The notes beneath the pieces were generated by a model, which had not been told where the DNA came from, did no database searches, and saw only the letters and a program-made list of their open reading frames with translations. From positions 883,218 to 947,217 of the forward strand of contig LSRX01000059.1 of assembly GCA_001939145.1 (NCBI GenBank): 64,000 nucleotides of DNA. The letters run 5' to 3'. The translations under genes were made by a program, and so were the position numbers. Source of the stretch: Symbiodinium microadriaticum (taxonomy: Eukaryota > Sar > Dinophyceae > Suessiales > Symbiodiniaceae). Positions 1-10,977 of the stretch are shown piece by piece (within the stretch, counting starts at the first letter, position 1; the number at the start of each line of letters is the position of its first letter).

Positions 1-43
1 GTAAACCCTAAACCTTAAACCCTAAACCCTAAACCCTAAACCG
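1..43. repeat. Telomeric CCCTAAA array at window start
   Basis: Five to six CCCTAAA heptamers, one with a variant (CCTTAAA), open the window. At a left chromosome end the top strand should read CCCTAAA inward, which is what is seen, so this may be the inner edge of a true telomere. The same motif recurs throughout the window, so an interstitial tract is equally possible. Confidence 0.75.
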
Positions 44-146
44 AATCCTGGGCCCGTGACAGGCAAACTTGCAACCTGGCGTCTCTCCATGTCCGCCTGC
101 AATCGCCTGAGGTGATTCGCTAGTTTACCCAGAGGCCCCTAACTAG

Positions 147-245
147 CTATAGTCTCCATTGTAGTTCCTTTTTTTGGTTTTTACCAATCCTATATTAAGG
201 ATCCTAAAAGGTAACCCCAAAAAGGAACTACAGTGGAGACTCTAG
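147..245. mobile_element. Family A hairpin element, copy 1
   Basis: About 99 bp with terminal inverted repeats: CTATAGTCTCCATTGTAGTT at the left against AACTACAGTGGAGACTCTAG at the right. The inner core (CCAATCCTATATTAAGGATC, then a GGTAACCCC word) is shared with the other A copies. It is non-coding and MITE-like. No clear target-site duplication is visible. Confidence 0.75.
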
Positions 246-280
246 GTAGTTCCTTTTTGGGATTACCTTTTAGGAACTCG
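246..280. mobile_element. Family E element, half copy
   Basis: GTAGTTCCTTTTTGGGATTA followed by CCTTTTAGGA matches one arm of family E elements (13879-13973) and abuts the family A copy directly. The second arm is missing. Confidence 0.4.
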
Positions 281-433
281 AAATACACTTAACCCTAAAC
301 CAAGGACATATTTTAAGCACAGACTCATGCCGGCTATATGGAGAGCTTCGGGTTTCAGGGCTTCGGTTTAATGGGGTTTAGGGTTTTCAACTTCTCTCTG
401 GCAAGCACCCAACAACAAAGACAGGAGGTCGTT

Positions 434-530
434 TAGGGGCCTTAATAATTAGAATAAGGCTTTCGGGCCCATTATATTGTAGTTGTAATAATCAAGCCTC
501 AAAATAGCATTGCTAATTATTTAGGCCCCT
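434..530. mobile_element. Family B hairpin element, copy 1
   Basis: Left end TAGGGGCCTTAATAATTAGA and right end TAATTATTTAGGCCCCT form an imperfect terminal inverted repeat around an AT-rich centre with GGGCCCATTATA and a CAAAATAGCATTG word. Length is about 97 bp. At least ten other copies lie in this window. Confidence 0.75.
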
Positions 531-635
531 GGATTGTTGATGCTCCTAGATTCATCCTCGCCTGTCCCGAGTCCTGCTGCTTGCTAGACTTGTGAGCAGA
601 GGATCAAAGATCAGCCTGTTTTGTTCTGCTGTAAT

Positions 636-752
636 ATGGGGGTCTAAATAATTACCAATAACGATTACCAATACTATTTTGGGGGTTCCTCATTACAAGT
701 ATAGTAGAATGTACCCCAAAAACCCTATTCTAAGTATTAAGGCCCCTATATT
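636..752. mobile_element. Family B hairpin element, copy 2 (inverse orientation)
   Basis: Runs from GGGGGTCTAAATAATTACCA to AAGTATTAAGGCCCCTATAT. It is the same family as 434-530 in the other orientation, with a TACTATTTTGGGGGTTCCT word in the core. The left arm contains a short duplication of ATTACCAATA. Confidence 0.7.
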
Positions 753-2337
753 AGACCTACGAGATGCGCAGGCCTTTCCTGGATGAAAGCTATAAACGCA
801 ACAGCCACGATCCACAAATCGTACCTACGGGGTTAAACTGTAGAGTTTAGTATTTTCGAGCTACATCTTGGACACCCAAGATCCTAAAAGAAAACCTCAA
901 GGCGCTTCAAAACTGTTGAACTTCATGCAATGTTCCAAACATGGACACGAAGCGTGCACACAAACAAGCAGCCACAACAACAGTCAGGATAACAGGACGC
1001 AGAGACACAGCAAAGTTCCTGACGAGGAAGCAGCTTTATGTCCCCAATCGTGCTTGGCCAAAGCGGCGCTTGATCAGAGCCCATTGCGCTTGGCAGCAGT
1101 TTCTCCGTTTTCGCGGCTGACCAAACACCTACAGCCACCAGGCACGGAGGAGCACGATAGGACAAAACAAAGTGTCTTGGCGCTCAAATACTAATACCTT
1201 TGCTCTTGATCTTACATATCTGAGCACTATTGAAGTCACTATTGACTGTGGCCCGTAGGAGGGTAGCTTAAAGCGAATGATACTTCTTACCCAGTGCATG
1301 GCATACAGACCAAGATACGTACTGCAGTGTTGCACAAAGAGCTCCGGCCGCAACCTTATCCCCTACACCCCGGGATCCTAAACTCCTAAACCCTAATCCC
1401 TATCCCCTATAACCCTAGACCCTAAACTCCTAAACCCTAAACTCCTCAAGCCTAAACCCAATCCCCTAAACCCTAGACCCTAAACTCCTCCACCCTAAAC
1501 CCTGTCCCCTAAACCCTAGACCCTGAACTCCTCAACCAGCCCTAAACTCCAAACACCCAGCCCCTCAGCCAGGCACGAGCAGCAAATGCATAGGATTGAG
1601 TAAGTTAGGGTGTAGGGTTTAGGCTTTAGAGCTTTAGGGTTTAGGAGTTTAGGAGTTTAGGGTTTAGGGTAGAGTATGGCTTTGGCATGCTGTGGTGATT
1701 GGCTTTACAGAAACCCAAGTTAAGGGTAGTGCACAATAACAGTGCCTTGCTGGTCGCAGCAGTTTGGTTAAGGCCATTCGCAGTAACCCAGATCGGATCG
1801 AGGACACCATTTAGAAGAAAGCTGTTGCAAGTTTCCAGTACTCATCTTGTCTACGTATGCCGTCCCTGAAACCTAAGCCCTGAACCATTAAATACCATTT
1901 CCAGACTGGATGGCTTGCAGTGCCCATGACAGAACCGTGCAGTACCAAGACTAGCGACACCGCAACTTACCGGTTCCCAGACGCTTCTCCATGACGAGCA
2001 TCCGTCCCCATGACCAAAGAACGAGTGAGTTGTCATTTAACGTGTCTTAAATCCTAAATCAATACCGGCCAGCATGAAAGCACAAAGTCCAAAACTCCGG
2101 ATGACAAAAAGAGCGCAGCCTGGAAACTTTGCGAAGCCTGAAGACGGAGCCCAAGCCCCAAAATCTCAAAAAGCCCTGGGCAACACATCACCCAACACGA
2201 CCCTCAAGCCCAACCAACACCCCGGCATTAGCAGGCCTTACCCTGCGTAACATTGTCGTCGTCGGTGCTGCTCTCCTCACACAGACTTTGGCTTGGGGGC
2301 TTCCCTGAGCAAGAATGGACAGAATCATAATTACCAG

Positions 2338-2436
2338 CTATAGTCTCCATTGTAGCTCCTTTTTTTGGCTTAACCAATTCTATATTAAGGATTCTAGAAG
2401 GGAACCCCAAAAAAGGAACTGCAATGGGGACTATAG
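2338..2436. mobile_element. Family A hairpin element, copy 2
   Basis: CTATAGTCTCCATTGTAGCT at the left pairs with a right end reading GCAATGGGGACTATAG. The spacer CCAATTCTATATTAAGGATT matches copy 1 closely. It lies inside an 82-codon minus-strand open frame (2228-2476) that is not recognised and is probably chance. Confidence 0.75.
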
Positions 2437-2885
2437 GTAGCACGGTATACAGCTTAGCATCATCATCGCCACACAAACTGGCTTACACAGTCGCTGGCAA
2501 GAGCCACCGCCGTCGGTACTCGTGACAGGGTTGGGGCTCCAAGAATTCAGGGTTGAGGGTTTAGGAGGCTTTCGGTGAAGGATTTCAGGTTCATTTCTTG
2601 TGGCTCAGATTTTCGGATTTGTCTTTAGGGGGTAGTAATCTTCCTGGGTCAGGGATCCATGTGATGGTCTGTTGAGGTGCCTTATAGTAGTCCGTACCAG
2701 CCATTCCCCCCTTCCCCTACTTCGAACCAGGGAGATGATCAGTGTACAGCTTTGGGCTTGATTGATCCCTGAGCGGCCACGGCTGACAGCTGACGTGCCG
2801 AACTTTGGCAGTTTGCGTTTACTCTACATAGGGTAGGGTTGCGGGCTTAGGTGTATGTCGTCCGTCGCACGGTGGCTTTCACACC

Positions 2886-3233
2886 GTGATGACCGACGAC
2901 AGCAACCTAATGTTTCCTGACATAGCAAGGATAAGCAGTACATTAGATGCTGTCCTACCAACCTTGTCACGGCAGCTTGATACAAAACGAAACAAGCGAT
3001 TTGGAAAAAAATCCATTGTAAGTGCCAACCACTATAAAAGCCATGCTAACACAAAAGCCTTTCAAAACATCCTATGCAACCCTTCTTTTCTAAGTCCTAG
3101 AAGGCCCATACAGACGGCTTTCAACAGCCTTAGTACAAGTCTTGAGTCTCTTAAGCTCTATCAGAAACCATATGCTACCCTTACAAATCCCGGGGTCCCT
3201 AAACACGAGTTCACGGCCCCTACACTTCACTAA
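2886..3233 (+). CDS. Unrecognised open frame, doubtful
   Basis: A 115-codon frame free of telomeric repeats except at its edges. It opens with GTG followed by ATG, and its product is Ser/Leu/Lys rich with no motif, signal peptide or membrane segment that I can identify. Codon use gives no clear coding signal. It could be an exon of an unknown gene or a chance opening in a low-stop region. Confidence 0.12.
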   Translation: MMTDDSNLMFPDIARISSTLDAVLPTLSRQLDTKRNKRFGKKSIVSANHYKSHANTKAFQNILCNPSFLSPRRPIQTAFNSLSTSLESLKLYQKPYATLTNPGVPKHEFTAPTLH

Positions 3234-3540
3234 ACCCTTGCGGCAATTAATCCTTAATTTCCCTTAATTATAGAGGGAACCCTTCACAGGGCCCCTATAC
3301 CAGACCCCTTACGGTAGGCCCCTACTTATAATAGAAGCCCCTACAAGGAACCCCTAAACCCTAAACCCTGAACCCTTTTAAAAGGAACCCAGTGAACCCC
3401 GACGACACCTCGTCCGAAGACTCGTCGGAATCCTCCAGGGCCATCTCCTGCCAAAGGATAGGAAGGAGGTCGATTAGTTTAGGGTTTTAGCATTAGGGGT
3501 TTAGGGGTTTAGGGCTTAGAGTTAGGGTTTAGGGCTTCTG

Positions 3541-3900
3541 GTTGGTATAAGGGCTCTGTTTTAGGGCACTTCAAGGGCTACTATAAGGATACCATATGGG
3601 CTTCTATAACGGTTGCTATGAGGGCTCTGAGGGTTCTAGCGCTTATTAGGACTAGAGTTAAGGGTTTCGGGGCTCTTTTTTACAAGGTACTATCAAAACA
3701 GTAGAGTACATATATATTTGATAACGGTTGGTATAAGGGCTCTCAAGGCGTACTGTTAGCGTTACTCTCAGGCTTGCGATAAGGGCACTAGAAACTTTCC
3801 TGTAATAACGGTTCCTGTGTTCGGGTGAAGGCTTTGGGGGCTCTATAAAGGGTACCTTCAGGATAGTAGACGGCCAATATGAAGGCTCTATAGGCTTGCT
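3541..3900. repeat. Degenerate TATAAGGGCTCT-word tract
   Basis: The 18-mer GGTTGGTATAAGGGCTCT occurs at 3541 and again near 3726. Related words (TATGAGGGCTCTGAGGG, TATGAAGGCTCTATAGG) recur every 50-100 bases between them and after. This looks like a decayed tandem or dispersed repeat distinct from the telomere heptamer. Confidence 0.5.
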
Positions 3901-5064
3901 GTCCGGGGTTTAAAGGCAAAATAGTCTGAAGAATTACAAACCCCAGACAGTTGTACTAGAGTATACTCCCAAGCCTTACTGTATCGTCCTTAAGGGCCTT
4001 TGGGGCTGAAAACGTGGGTTTTATCAGCTTTTAAGATATGTACCACATATATCTATGTTTACAGGCCTTTAGGTCCTCGCAAGCCACATTGGGTGTTCTT
4101 TAAAACCCAACCAAAACTCCATAGAGGCCCGTTCAGCCCCCCAAAAGCAACTAAAACAACCCGACAGGGGCCTCGTATCAACAGCGTGTTCGACAACCCG
4201 AAGACACCAATTCTCTAAACCCCGAAACCCCTAGATCTGTTGTTGGCTCCCGGTTCTTCGCTCGGAGAGCTTCGGCGCTGAAGTTATCTCCTGCACAGGC
4301 TTGATCTTCTTAATAGGATGGTTTGCGCTTGCTTGCCGTCTGCGGTTAGGGGTTGAGGGTTGAGGGCTTTTGGGGTCTAGGCTGAGGATCAATTTGGGTT
4401 TGTGAACATGTATAGCTTACAGTTTGTAGGGTGGGAAAAAGTCTTGGAATGTCCACCTGAGTTCTGGCAGCAAGGAGACATCAGAAGCTATCGCAGCATG
4501 CAGCCGAAATGGTAAAACCATCGAAGCCCCACCTAGACACAACACACATGCTACAATATGGGGACCTTAAGAATCAGAATGGGGTTTTGGGGTTTCTACA
4601 ACTCCAACAACGTATATAACAAGGAACTCTTGGGTACAAATACTCCGAATGCAAAATTACCCCCTCTTTGGCTGCCAATGAGTCCTGCACGCAGAATTCG
4701 GTCCATCAGCTTCTTGTATGCAGTGCTCGTCTTCCAGCTGCCTCGAGAGATGCTATATCTGATATAAACTCTAAACCCTAAAGCCTATACCCTGAGCCCT
4801 AAACCCTAAACCCCTAAACCTTTAAAGATCAGGACTTAAGGCTTCTATCGCTTAGGGTTGTTAAGGTGCTCGAGCGCCGGGCTTATTAGTTTGGGCATCA
4901 TACGAACAACGGCAGCAAGTGCAGCTATTCGACCGTACGAACGACGGCTTTCAAGCCGAAAACTCCAGGTTTGTGATCGGAAGGTAGGTCCACGTTGGTA
5001 TGATCAAACCCTAAACCCACTATGAGCCCTACAGTCACAAGTCAAAGCAATGAGGTGTAATGGG

Positions 5065-5149
5065 GCCTGAAAAATTAGAACATGGTCTAACTGGGGCATA
5101 TGACGCTAAAAGGGAAGGAACAATTTAGGCAATTGTCCAGGCCCCTATA
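5065..5149. mobile_element. Family B element, degraded copy
   Basis: GGGGCCTGAAAAATTAGAAC at the left and AATTGTCCAGGCCCCTATAG at the right resemble family B ends. The core is rearranged and shorter than usual. Confidence 0.45.
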
Positions 5150-5700
5150 GTAGCCGCCAGGCTGCTGATGATCCCCGACACCACCTCTTGAGACTCCTTG
5201 CGGAGTGTGGTAAATTCCAGATCCAGGTTTGGGCGTGTAGGCCGTCCGGATGTGTAGGGTTTCGAGTTTAGATCTATCAAGTCGGGTTTGGAGCCCCCCA
5301 AACCCTAAAGCCTAAAACCCGAACCCAGGTACAAAAAGAAAAACATAGAGGGGAAAAGGACCCCTGACTTTAAATGCAGAAAGGCGTTCGGAATCTAGGC
5401 GAAGGTCTTGCAAATTGAGGTGTGCAGATCTTGGGCATTGTTCGTCGAGCTTAGGCTGCGCTTCGGGCTTCACAGACGGATTGAAGTTTAGTTTGCTAGC
5501 TTCATGCTGGGCTTGGGATGTGTTGGTCTTCTTCAGGTTGGGTTTGGCGCCTGGGTTTTTGGGCTTTTTTTAAAATTACCTCCCGTTACATATCGACCAC
5601 GAGACCGTAAAACCCCAAGCTCTCGCATAGCACCACTTCACCCGCCAGCTGAAGCCAGAACCCCAAGTCCCAACCCTGAGGGTCTGAGCCGCAAACAAAT
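5150..5700. other. No gene seen
   Basis: Unique sequence with isolated telomere-like words near 5300. A plus-strand opening at 5504-5719 runs into the adjacent hairpin element and shows no domain. Confidence 0.5.
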
Positions 5701-5799
5701 GGGTAGTTCTCTAGATTAGGCTCCCTTTTAGGGAACTCTTTATAAGGGTGCCTTACTTTTTTTGGACCCAGAAAGGGACCCTAATTGAGCGAACTACCC
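5701..5799. mobile_element. Family C hairpin element, copy 1, with 4-bp duplication
   Basis: GGGTAGTTCTCTAGATTAGG at the left end pairs with a right end containing CCCTAATTGAGCGAACTACCC. The element is flanked on both sides by AAAT (5697-5700 and 5800-5803), a plausible target-site duplication. It is non-coding, about 99 bp, with an inner TATAAGGGTGCCTTACTTT word shared with other C copies. Confidence 0.8.
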
Positions 5800-6019
5800 A
5801 AATCGAGTTGCATGTTGCTCGCAACCGCTTACCCACCCTCAATGACTCAGGCTCTCTAGGAGCCAACGGAATGAGAGTAGTGTCTTGGGGTAGGCTGCAC
5901 ACTTTTGCACACTCCGGGTCGGCCGACGGAAATTGAAACTTGCGGATCAGTGTTGCTCGTTTGGCTTTGGGAAAATGGAGTGCGCGCTTTGGTATGCGAA
6001 AATTGGAATATGTCATGTC

Positions 6020-6110
6020 TCGACAGCCCGGCAATAGATCCTTCTGGATCAGGAACATGACGTAGTCTGCGGGGTTGTGGTTCTGCGGGCAATGAAAGCC
6101 TCGGCCACTG
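6020..6110 (-). pseudogene. ABCG-family transporter fragment (NPAD region)
   Basis: The minus-strand frame contains GF-x-CP-x4-NPADYVMFLIQ (NPAD at about 6065-6076). In ABCG/PDR-type ABC transporters this segment, G[YF]xCPxxxNPADFxxxxL, follows the nucleotide-binding domain and precedes the membrane domain. The Walker, signature and H-loop regions are not found upstream, where a large microsatellite lies, and no membrane helices follow. A possible splice acceptor (CGCAG) lies just upstream, near 6108. It may be one exon of a broken or widely spaced gene. The match is short and was recognised by eye only. Confidence 0.35.
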
Positions 6111-6195
6111 CGAAGTGCAACCAGCCTTAAGATCAAACTCAAGAACTCTTGTGCCATGCCCTCGGTGACCAGGTACATACATAGTAACAGCAGCA

Positions 6196-6560
<365 letters not shown>

Positions 6561-7221
6561 TTACTCATTACTCATGGTGAGGACTGCAGCAGTCGTAGCA
6601 GCCGCCGTGGCAGTGGGATTCGTTAGTATGTACAGGAACAGTACAAGTACCAGCATCGTCCTCTCATCGTGACCTAGGAATAAAAAGGGCTCACTTGTTG
6701 GTATTGAGTAGTTTGATAAGGAACCTAAGAGACTGCGAGGGACAAGGGGCCCAGTGGGAAACCTAGTCCATTCAATAAAACCAACGCTTGGATTGGCGCC
6801 TAAGGCTTCAGCTCCGATATCGTGCTGAAGATCTCAAAACAGACACAGCTTTATCTAATTTCCAAACCCAAACCTCTAAACCGTAAACCCTGCGAAACTC
6901 CACACCCGAAAACCTTAAGCAGCGCCCAAGTAGTCTTAAACCTAAACCCTCCGACCCAACCCCTAGAGTCGAGGGCCCGCCGAGCTGCCAAGCTGATTGA
7001 AGTGGTTCACAAGATTCGTGCGCGGCCCCTGGTAGACCACCTCACCCTTAAACCTCGGCTCAAGCTCAGGGCAAACCCTGAATCCTAAACCCTAAACTCT
7101 CTTCAAACCTGAATCCTAAGCCCGAAATCCGAAAGCCTAAACCCTTAAAACTTGAGACGGCCCATGTTTGAACTAGGTCGCTCCTAACCCGCCAAGCCCT
7201 GGGCCTTAACCGTGCTATACT

Positions 7222-7249
7222 ACAGTGAACCCCAGAAAGTTGGAACATG
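7222..7249. mobile_element. Family P element, end fragment
   Basis: ACAGTGAACCCCAGAAAGTT followed by GGAAC matches the terminal repeat of family P (63510-63612). It is cut off by the TTTAGGG array that follows immediately. Confidence 0.4.
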
Positions 7250-7327
7250 GGTTAGGGTTTAGGGTTTAGGGTTTAGGGTTTAGGGTTTAGGGTTTAGGGT
7301 TCCGCGTTTAGGGTTTAGGGTTTAGGG
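7249..7327. repeat. TTTAGGG array
   Basis: About ten TTTAGGG heptamers in a row, nearly all perfect, with a single GTTCCGCGTTTAGGG interruption. It is one of the cleanest interstitial telomeric arrays in the window. Confidence 0.95.
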
Positions 7328-7405
7328 AGGTTTCGTGCTAGGATCCCTTATGCTTTACCCCAACACCATGAGGATATTCATGCTGCAACTTTCTGGCTTC
7401 TGCTG

Positions 7406-7569
7406 TAGGGGCCTTCAACTATAATTAGAATAGGGCCTCGGAGGTCCTTTATAGTATAATTATAATCAGGACCTGTGTAGTATGATTATGATAAAGACCC
7501 CCCTCCCCCCAACAAAAAAAACAACAGCATTGGTATTTAGAATGGCCCTTATATCACGCCCCTTATAAC
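7406..7569. mobile_element. Family B element, expanded degraded copy
   Basis: Starts TAGGGGCCTTCAACTATAAT with AATTAGAATAGGGC and includes TATAGTATAATTATAATCAGG, as in family B. The core is lengthened by C- and A-rich runs, and the right end (GGCCCTTATATCACGCCCCTTAT) is only a weak match. Confidence 0.45.
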
Positions 7570-8384
7570 TCAGAAGCACAAGGTTGCTCTAAACGCTAAA
7601 CTCGTAAACCTCAGAAGAACGGGGTTCCAGGATTTTGTCTCATCTGCCGGGTTTAGGGATTAGGGCTTGGGTTTTAGTGCTGAGAGCTTCGGTTTGTTGT
7701 GGTTTAGGGTTTAGGGTTTCGGCTCTAGGGTTTCAGGTTTCGGTTTCAGGGTTTAGGGTTTCCGGTTTAGGGTTTACAGGGTTTCGGTTTTAGGGTTCAG
7801 GATTTCGGGTTTAGGGTTTATGCCAGGAGCCATCTGGTTTGCCCTGATGCCTTGACCCAGATGTTGAAGCGGTAGTTTCAGAGAGCCCTGCCTGAGTGGT
7901 ATAGGATCCAATGTAAGGATCCCCGAATAAAAGGGCCTAACTTTCTGACTTGAAACGTACCAGGCTATCTGTCCTGGACTCTAAGCCTCTAACCCTAAAG
8001 CCCCAAATCCCTAACCCCAAACCCTAGGCCTAGCCCCCTGCATGGTAACGACCCCTCAAACCTCATAGAAGGGCTTCTTAACAGTTCGAACAAAGAAGAA
8101 GCTGCACAATGGTAACGACCTCTGCTGTTCACCCCCCGAAGCTCCTATGAAGGCCCCTTGATCCGGTTCTGTTGTAGACACAATCGGCTCGAGGGTTGAG
8201 GCACCCTTATTTCCAAGCTTGGGTTTAGGGTTTAGGGGTTGAGGGTTTAGGGGTTTAGGGTTTAGGTCAAGGACATTTTCACGTGGGTAGTTACCGTTAT
8301 AGGAGCCTTATAGAAGGTCTATATCCCTTATAGAAGCCTTATAGAAGCCCTATACACCCTATACTCCCCACTAGTTTCCTTTAA

Positions 8385-8959
8385 CTAGGGTTTAGGGTGA
8401 AGTGGGGGGGGCACAAAGCCAGACATTCTTAAGCTCGATCCTCTTCTGAGCGGACTCCTCAACAAGCCGCGCGGCCTCACAATGTCCTCAACTGCATCTT
8501 TTACAGTTTTAGGGTTTAGGCGGTGCTCCAAGAAATCCGACGCCACGCTCTGCAGCTCCATCTGCAAGCGACGGTTGTCGTCTGGAGCGTTCTTGCGGCC
8601 CTCCCGGGGCCTTTTGAGTCTTCTTCGAACAAAAGAACACATGGGTAGTTCTCTAAATTAGGATCCCTGTTAGGGTTCCTTCTATAAGGGTGCCGTGCTT
8701 TGTTGGGGACCCTAATTTAGAAAACTACCCACATGCGCTGGGCGAGGTACGCGAAGATCGATTGAAGATCCACGAAGTCCATGTTCCATTGACCAACAAA
8801 CTTCAAAGCCTCGTGGAGATGCCAAGCAAAGCTTGCCAAGTTGCTTAGCGCCTCTGCTTCCTCGCCCATCTCAGGGCTCAGCTTCTGGGACATGTGCGAC
8901 ATGTGGCACATGAAGCCTTCCAAGAACCTGCCCTTGGCTTCGGCACCCCACTCTGCCAT
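8385..8959 (-). CDS. Minus-strand open frame split by a family C element
   Basis: Codons from ATG at 8959 run 76 codons to 8732, where a family C element begins and soon gives a stop. A second frame, from 8642 to 8385, lies directly beyond the element. Removing the element plus one copy of its 4-bp ACAT duplication (92 nt) joins the two into one frame of 160 codons with no stop. The product is rich in Met, Glu, Leu and Arg with likely amphipathic helices in the N-terminal half and basic residues after the junction; no family is recognised. The last codons run into telomere-like sequence. It may be a gene fragment with an intron or a gene broken by insertion. Confidence 0.3.
8643..8730. mobile_element. 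Family C hairpin element, copy 2, with ACAT duplication
   Basis: 88 bp from GGGTAGTTCTCTAAATTAGG to CCTAATTTAGAAAACTACCC, flanked by ACAT at 8639-8642 and 8731-8734. The inverted arms are over 20 bp with few mismatches. On the minus strand a GT at 8732-8731 and an AG at 8654-8653 frame an 80-nt stretch whose removal also keeps the surrounding reading frame open. Confidence 0.85.
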
Positions 8960-9850
8960 CTCAACACGGGCGTTGCTTGAGACACTTCGCTTGTCGGTGT
9001 TGGACGCTGATTCCGGACGGAAGTTCTATTACTCGAGCGGTACAGTTACAAGAACATCTACATCGAAGATGCGCCAGAGCCGCCTGCCTTTCTTCTCAAA
9101 GGACCAGAAACCTTACGTAACACGCCACCTAAGCCCGAAAGCCCTTACATGTCGCCGTTTGTGCAGGAGTCAGGTCTTTAAACGCCTAGTTGCTCCGAGT
9201 GTGAAACCGATGCCCTGACCACGACGCCGCCGGTGACGCCATAACCCGAGGCTTTGGATCTGTAGGGTTTAGGGCTCTAGGGGTTTAAGGGTTTGGAGGT
9301 TTAGGGTTTAGGGGTTTAGGGCTTTAGGGTTTAGGGGGGGTGCTGGCATACATGTTCAGATTCTCTCTGAAGCATCGGTGGTGGGATCATATTAAGCCCC
9401 TGAAGAGTCAGACTCCCCTCCACCAAACCCCTGAATTCCGAGTCCCGAAGCCCTGCAACCCTAAACACCTAAACCCTGAAATGCTCGAAGCCCTAGGGCT
9501 TAGGGTTTAGGGTTTGGGTCAGGTAGCCCCTCATGATTGCTTCCTCGCCAGACCATAATTAGGGCCTAGGCACACTGAGGAGTATGGTGAGTACGGCTCG
9601 GGGCCCGCATTTTTCAAACCGCTAAAACCCCCGAACCTCAACCCTAAAAGACCCTCGTCTTGCAGCCCGAGCTTAACAGAATTCCTGAGAAAAAAAGGGG
9701 GCCCTCAATTTTTAGACGCCCCCTCGGGAAAGAAGCAGGAAAATGACGTCGTCTATGAGGTCATAGATCTCCGAGCTCGGCTGATGCAGCCTGAAATTCA
9801 AATCAGAATCTGCCCGAAGGCCCTACAAGAATCCTATAATGAAGGGGTCT

Positions 9851-9940
9851 CAGGGGCCTCAATGCTCTGGGGTGTATTATACTATAAATTGTACAAGAAG
9901 GAACCCCCAAAAGAGTATAGGTAATGCTTGAGGCCCCTAG
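9851..9940. mobile_element. Family B element
   Basis: CAGGGGCCTCAATGCTCTGG at the left and GGTAATGCTTGAGGCCCCTA at the right, with GTATTATACTATAAATTGTA and GGAACCCCCAAAAGAGTATA in the core, as in family B. Confidence 0.6.
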
Positions 9941-10129
9941 ATTAAGCCCTGTAGCCCTAAGTACTACTCCCCTTAGCCCTAAACCTCCATGTAGATCCCT
10001 TATAGCATCTTGATGGGAACTCTTGCAGATCCCTTAGATCAACCCTTCTGGAACCCTAAACCCTAAAGCGCTAAACCCTAAAGCCCTAAAAACCTCTAGC
10101 CCTAAACCCTAACAACCTTACGGTCCCTT

Positions 10130-10178
10130 TCAAGAGAGGCAGAAGTAGGGATGAGAAGGGTCCCCTTAAAGGGGTCCC
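10130..10178. repeat. Family K dispersed repeat, copy 1
   Basis: GTCCCTTTCAAGAGAGGCAG followed by AAGTAGGGATGAGAAGGGTC and CCCTTAAAGGGG matches 23021-23076 over about 50 bases with few differences. The right part is a short hairpin. Confidence 0.55.
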
Positions 10179-10977
10179 GCGCTCCCAAACACCAAACCCT
10201 GAACCCGAAACAATAAACTACTACCTGGGAAAACCTACACGCCTAAAGCCCTAACAGGGGGGGGGGGGAATTGCTTTTTGGCAGGGGCTTCCTGGTGATA
10301 AGGCTCTAGGGCGCTTGAGGGTATGGGGTTTAGGGATAAGGAGGCTTTGAGATGTTTGTGTTGGGTGCTTTAGGTTTGTTCTTCTCTGGGTCTCTGGGCT
10401 GGAGTTTACACAGAGTTTATATATGGGGTTTAGGGTTTTGAGTTTAGGGCTTACAAGGTTTAGGGTGTCGTTTCAACGCTGGGGTGTTCGGATTTGCAGA
10501 CCGGCGGGTTGCGCAGGTGTAAACCTGTTGTTGTTCCCGTTCAAAGGACATGCGCAGAGAAACGGCTTGGGGCTTGCAATTGGAGCTTTCGGAGCTTTGG
10601 GTTTCGAGTTTGGGAATTTAGGACGCCAAGTTTGGGGCTTACGAATTAGAGCCTTCTGCTGCTGCATTAGAGTATGAAGCTGACACTTCTAAATCCTCGA
10701 CTGCCAGCACCCCAAGGAGATAGGAGTCACTCTAAGGCATCTACCAGGCTTACACCATAAGAGCTCTCTCAGGATTTAGGTTTTTAGGGTTTTGTGGTGG
10801 GCTTAGCTGAAACCCTAAAACCTAAGCCCTAGATGGTTTGAGTGCGATCTGCCTCACAAAACCGAACTCCACCGACCCAACACCTAAAAGGCCTCAGCCC
10901 TGTTTGAAGCTCACAGAGTTTGAGGCTGCAGAGCTGCCGTCAGGCTCGAAATGGCCCGCAAGGTTGGTATTCTAGGT

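Larger units (their letters stand above)
44..2337. other. Gene-poor subtelomere-like region
   Basis: Apart from the hairpin elements listed separately, this stretch holds scattered TTTAGGG/CCCTAAA words and unique sequence. A CCCTAAA-derived block lies at about 1376-1560 and an opposite-strand TTTAGGG block at about 1605-1677. A 108-codon frame at 868-1194 (plus) starts at TTG and matches nothing I recognise. No gene is supported. Confidence 0.5.
2437..5060. other. Gene-poor region with degenerate telomeric words
   Basis: Holds scattered TTTAGGG words (2540-2600, 3475-3540), CCCTAAA words (3340-3380, 4765-4825) and unique sequence. A 115-codon open frame at 2886-3233 (plus; GTG, then ATG at 2889) has no recognised domain. 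I see no conserved gene. Confidence 0.5.
6561..8384. other. Telomere-motif-rich, gene-poor region
   Basis: Contains degenerate CCCTAAA words at 6850-7150, the perfect TTTAGGG array at 7249-7327, a TTTAGGG/TTTCGGG mix at 7650-7820, and further TTTAGGG at 8221-8266. The word CTTATAGAAG recurs three to four times at 8300-8360. Nothing gene-like was recognised. Confidence 0.5.

Noticed and set aside
8841..9218. 125-codon plus-strand frame
   Set aside because: Its first part is antisense to the minus-strand frame that is restored by removing the family C element, and its product has no recognisable motif.
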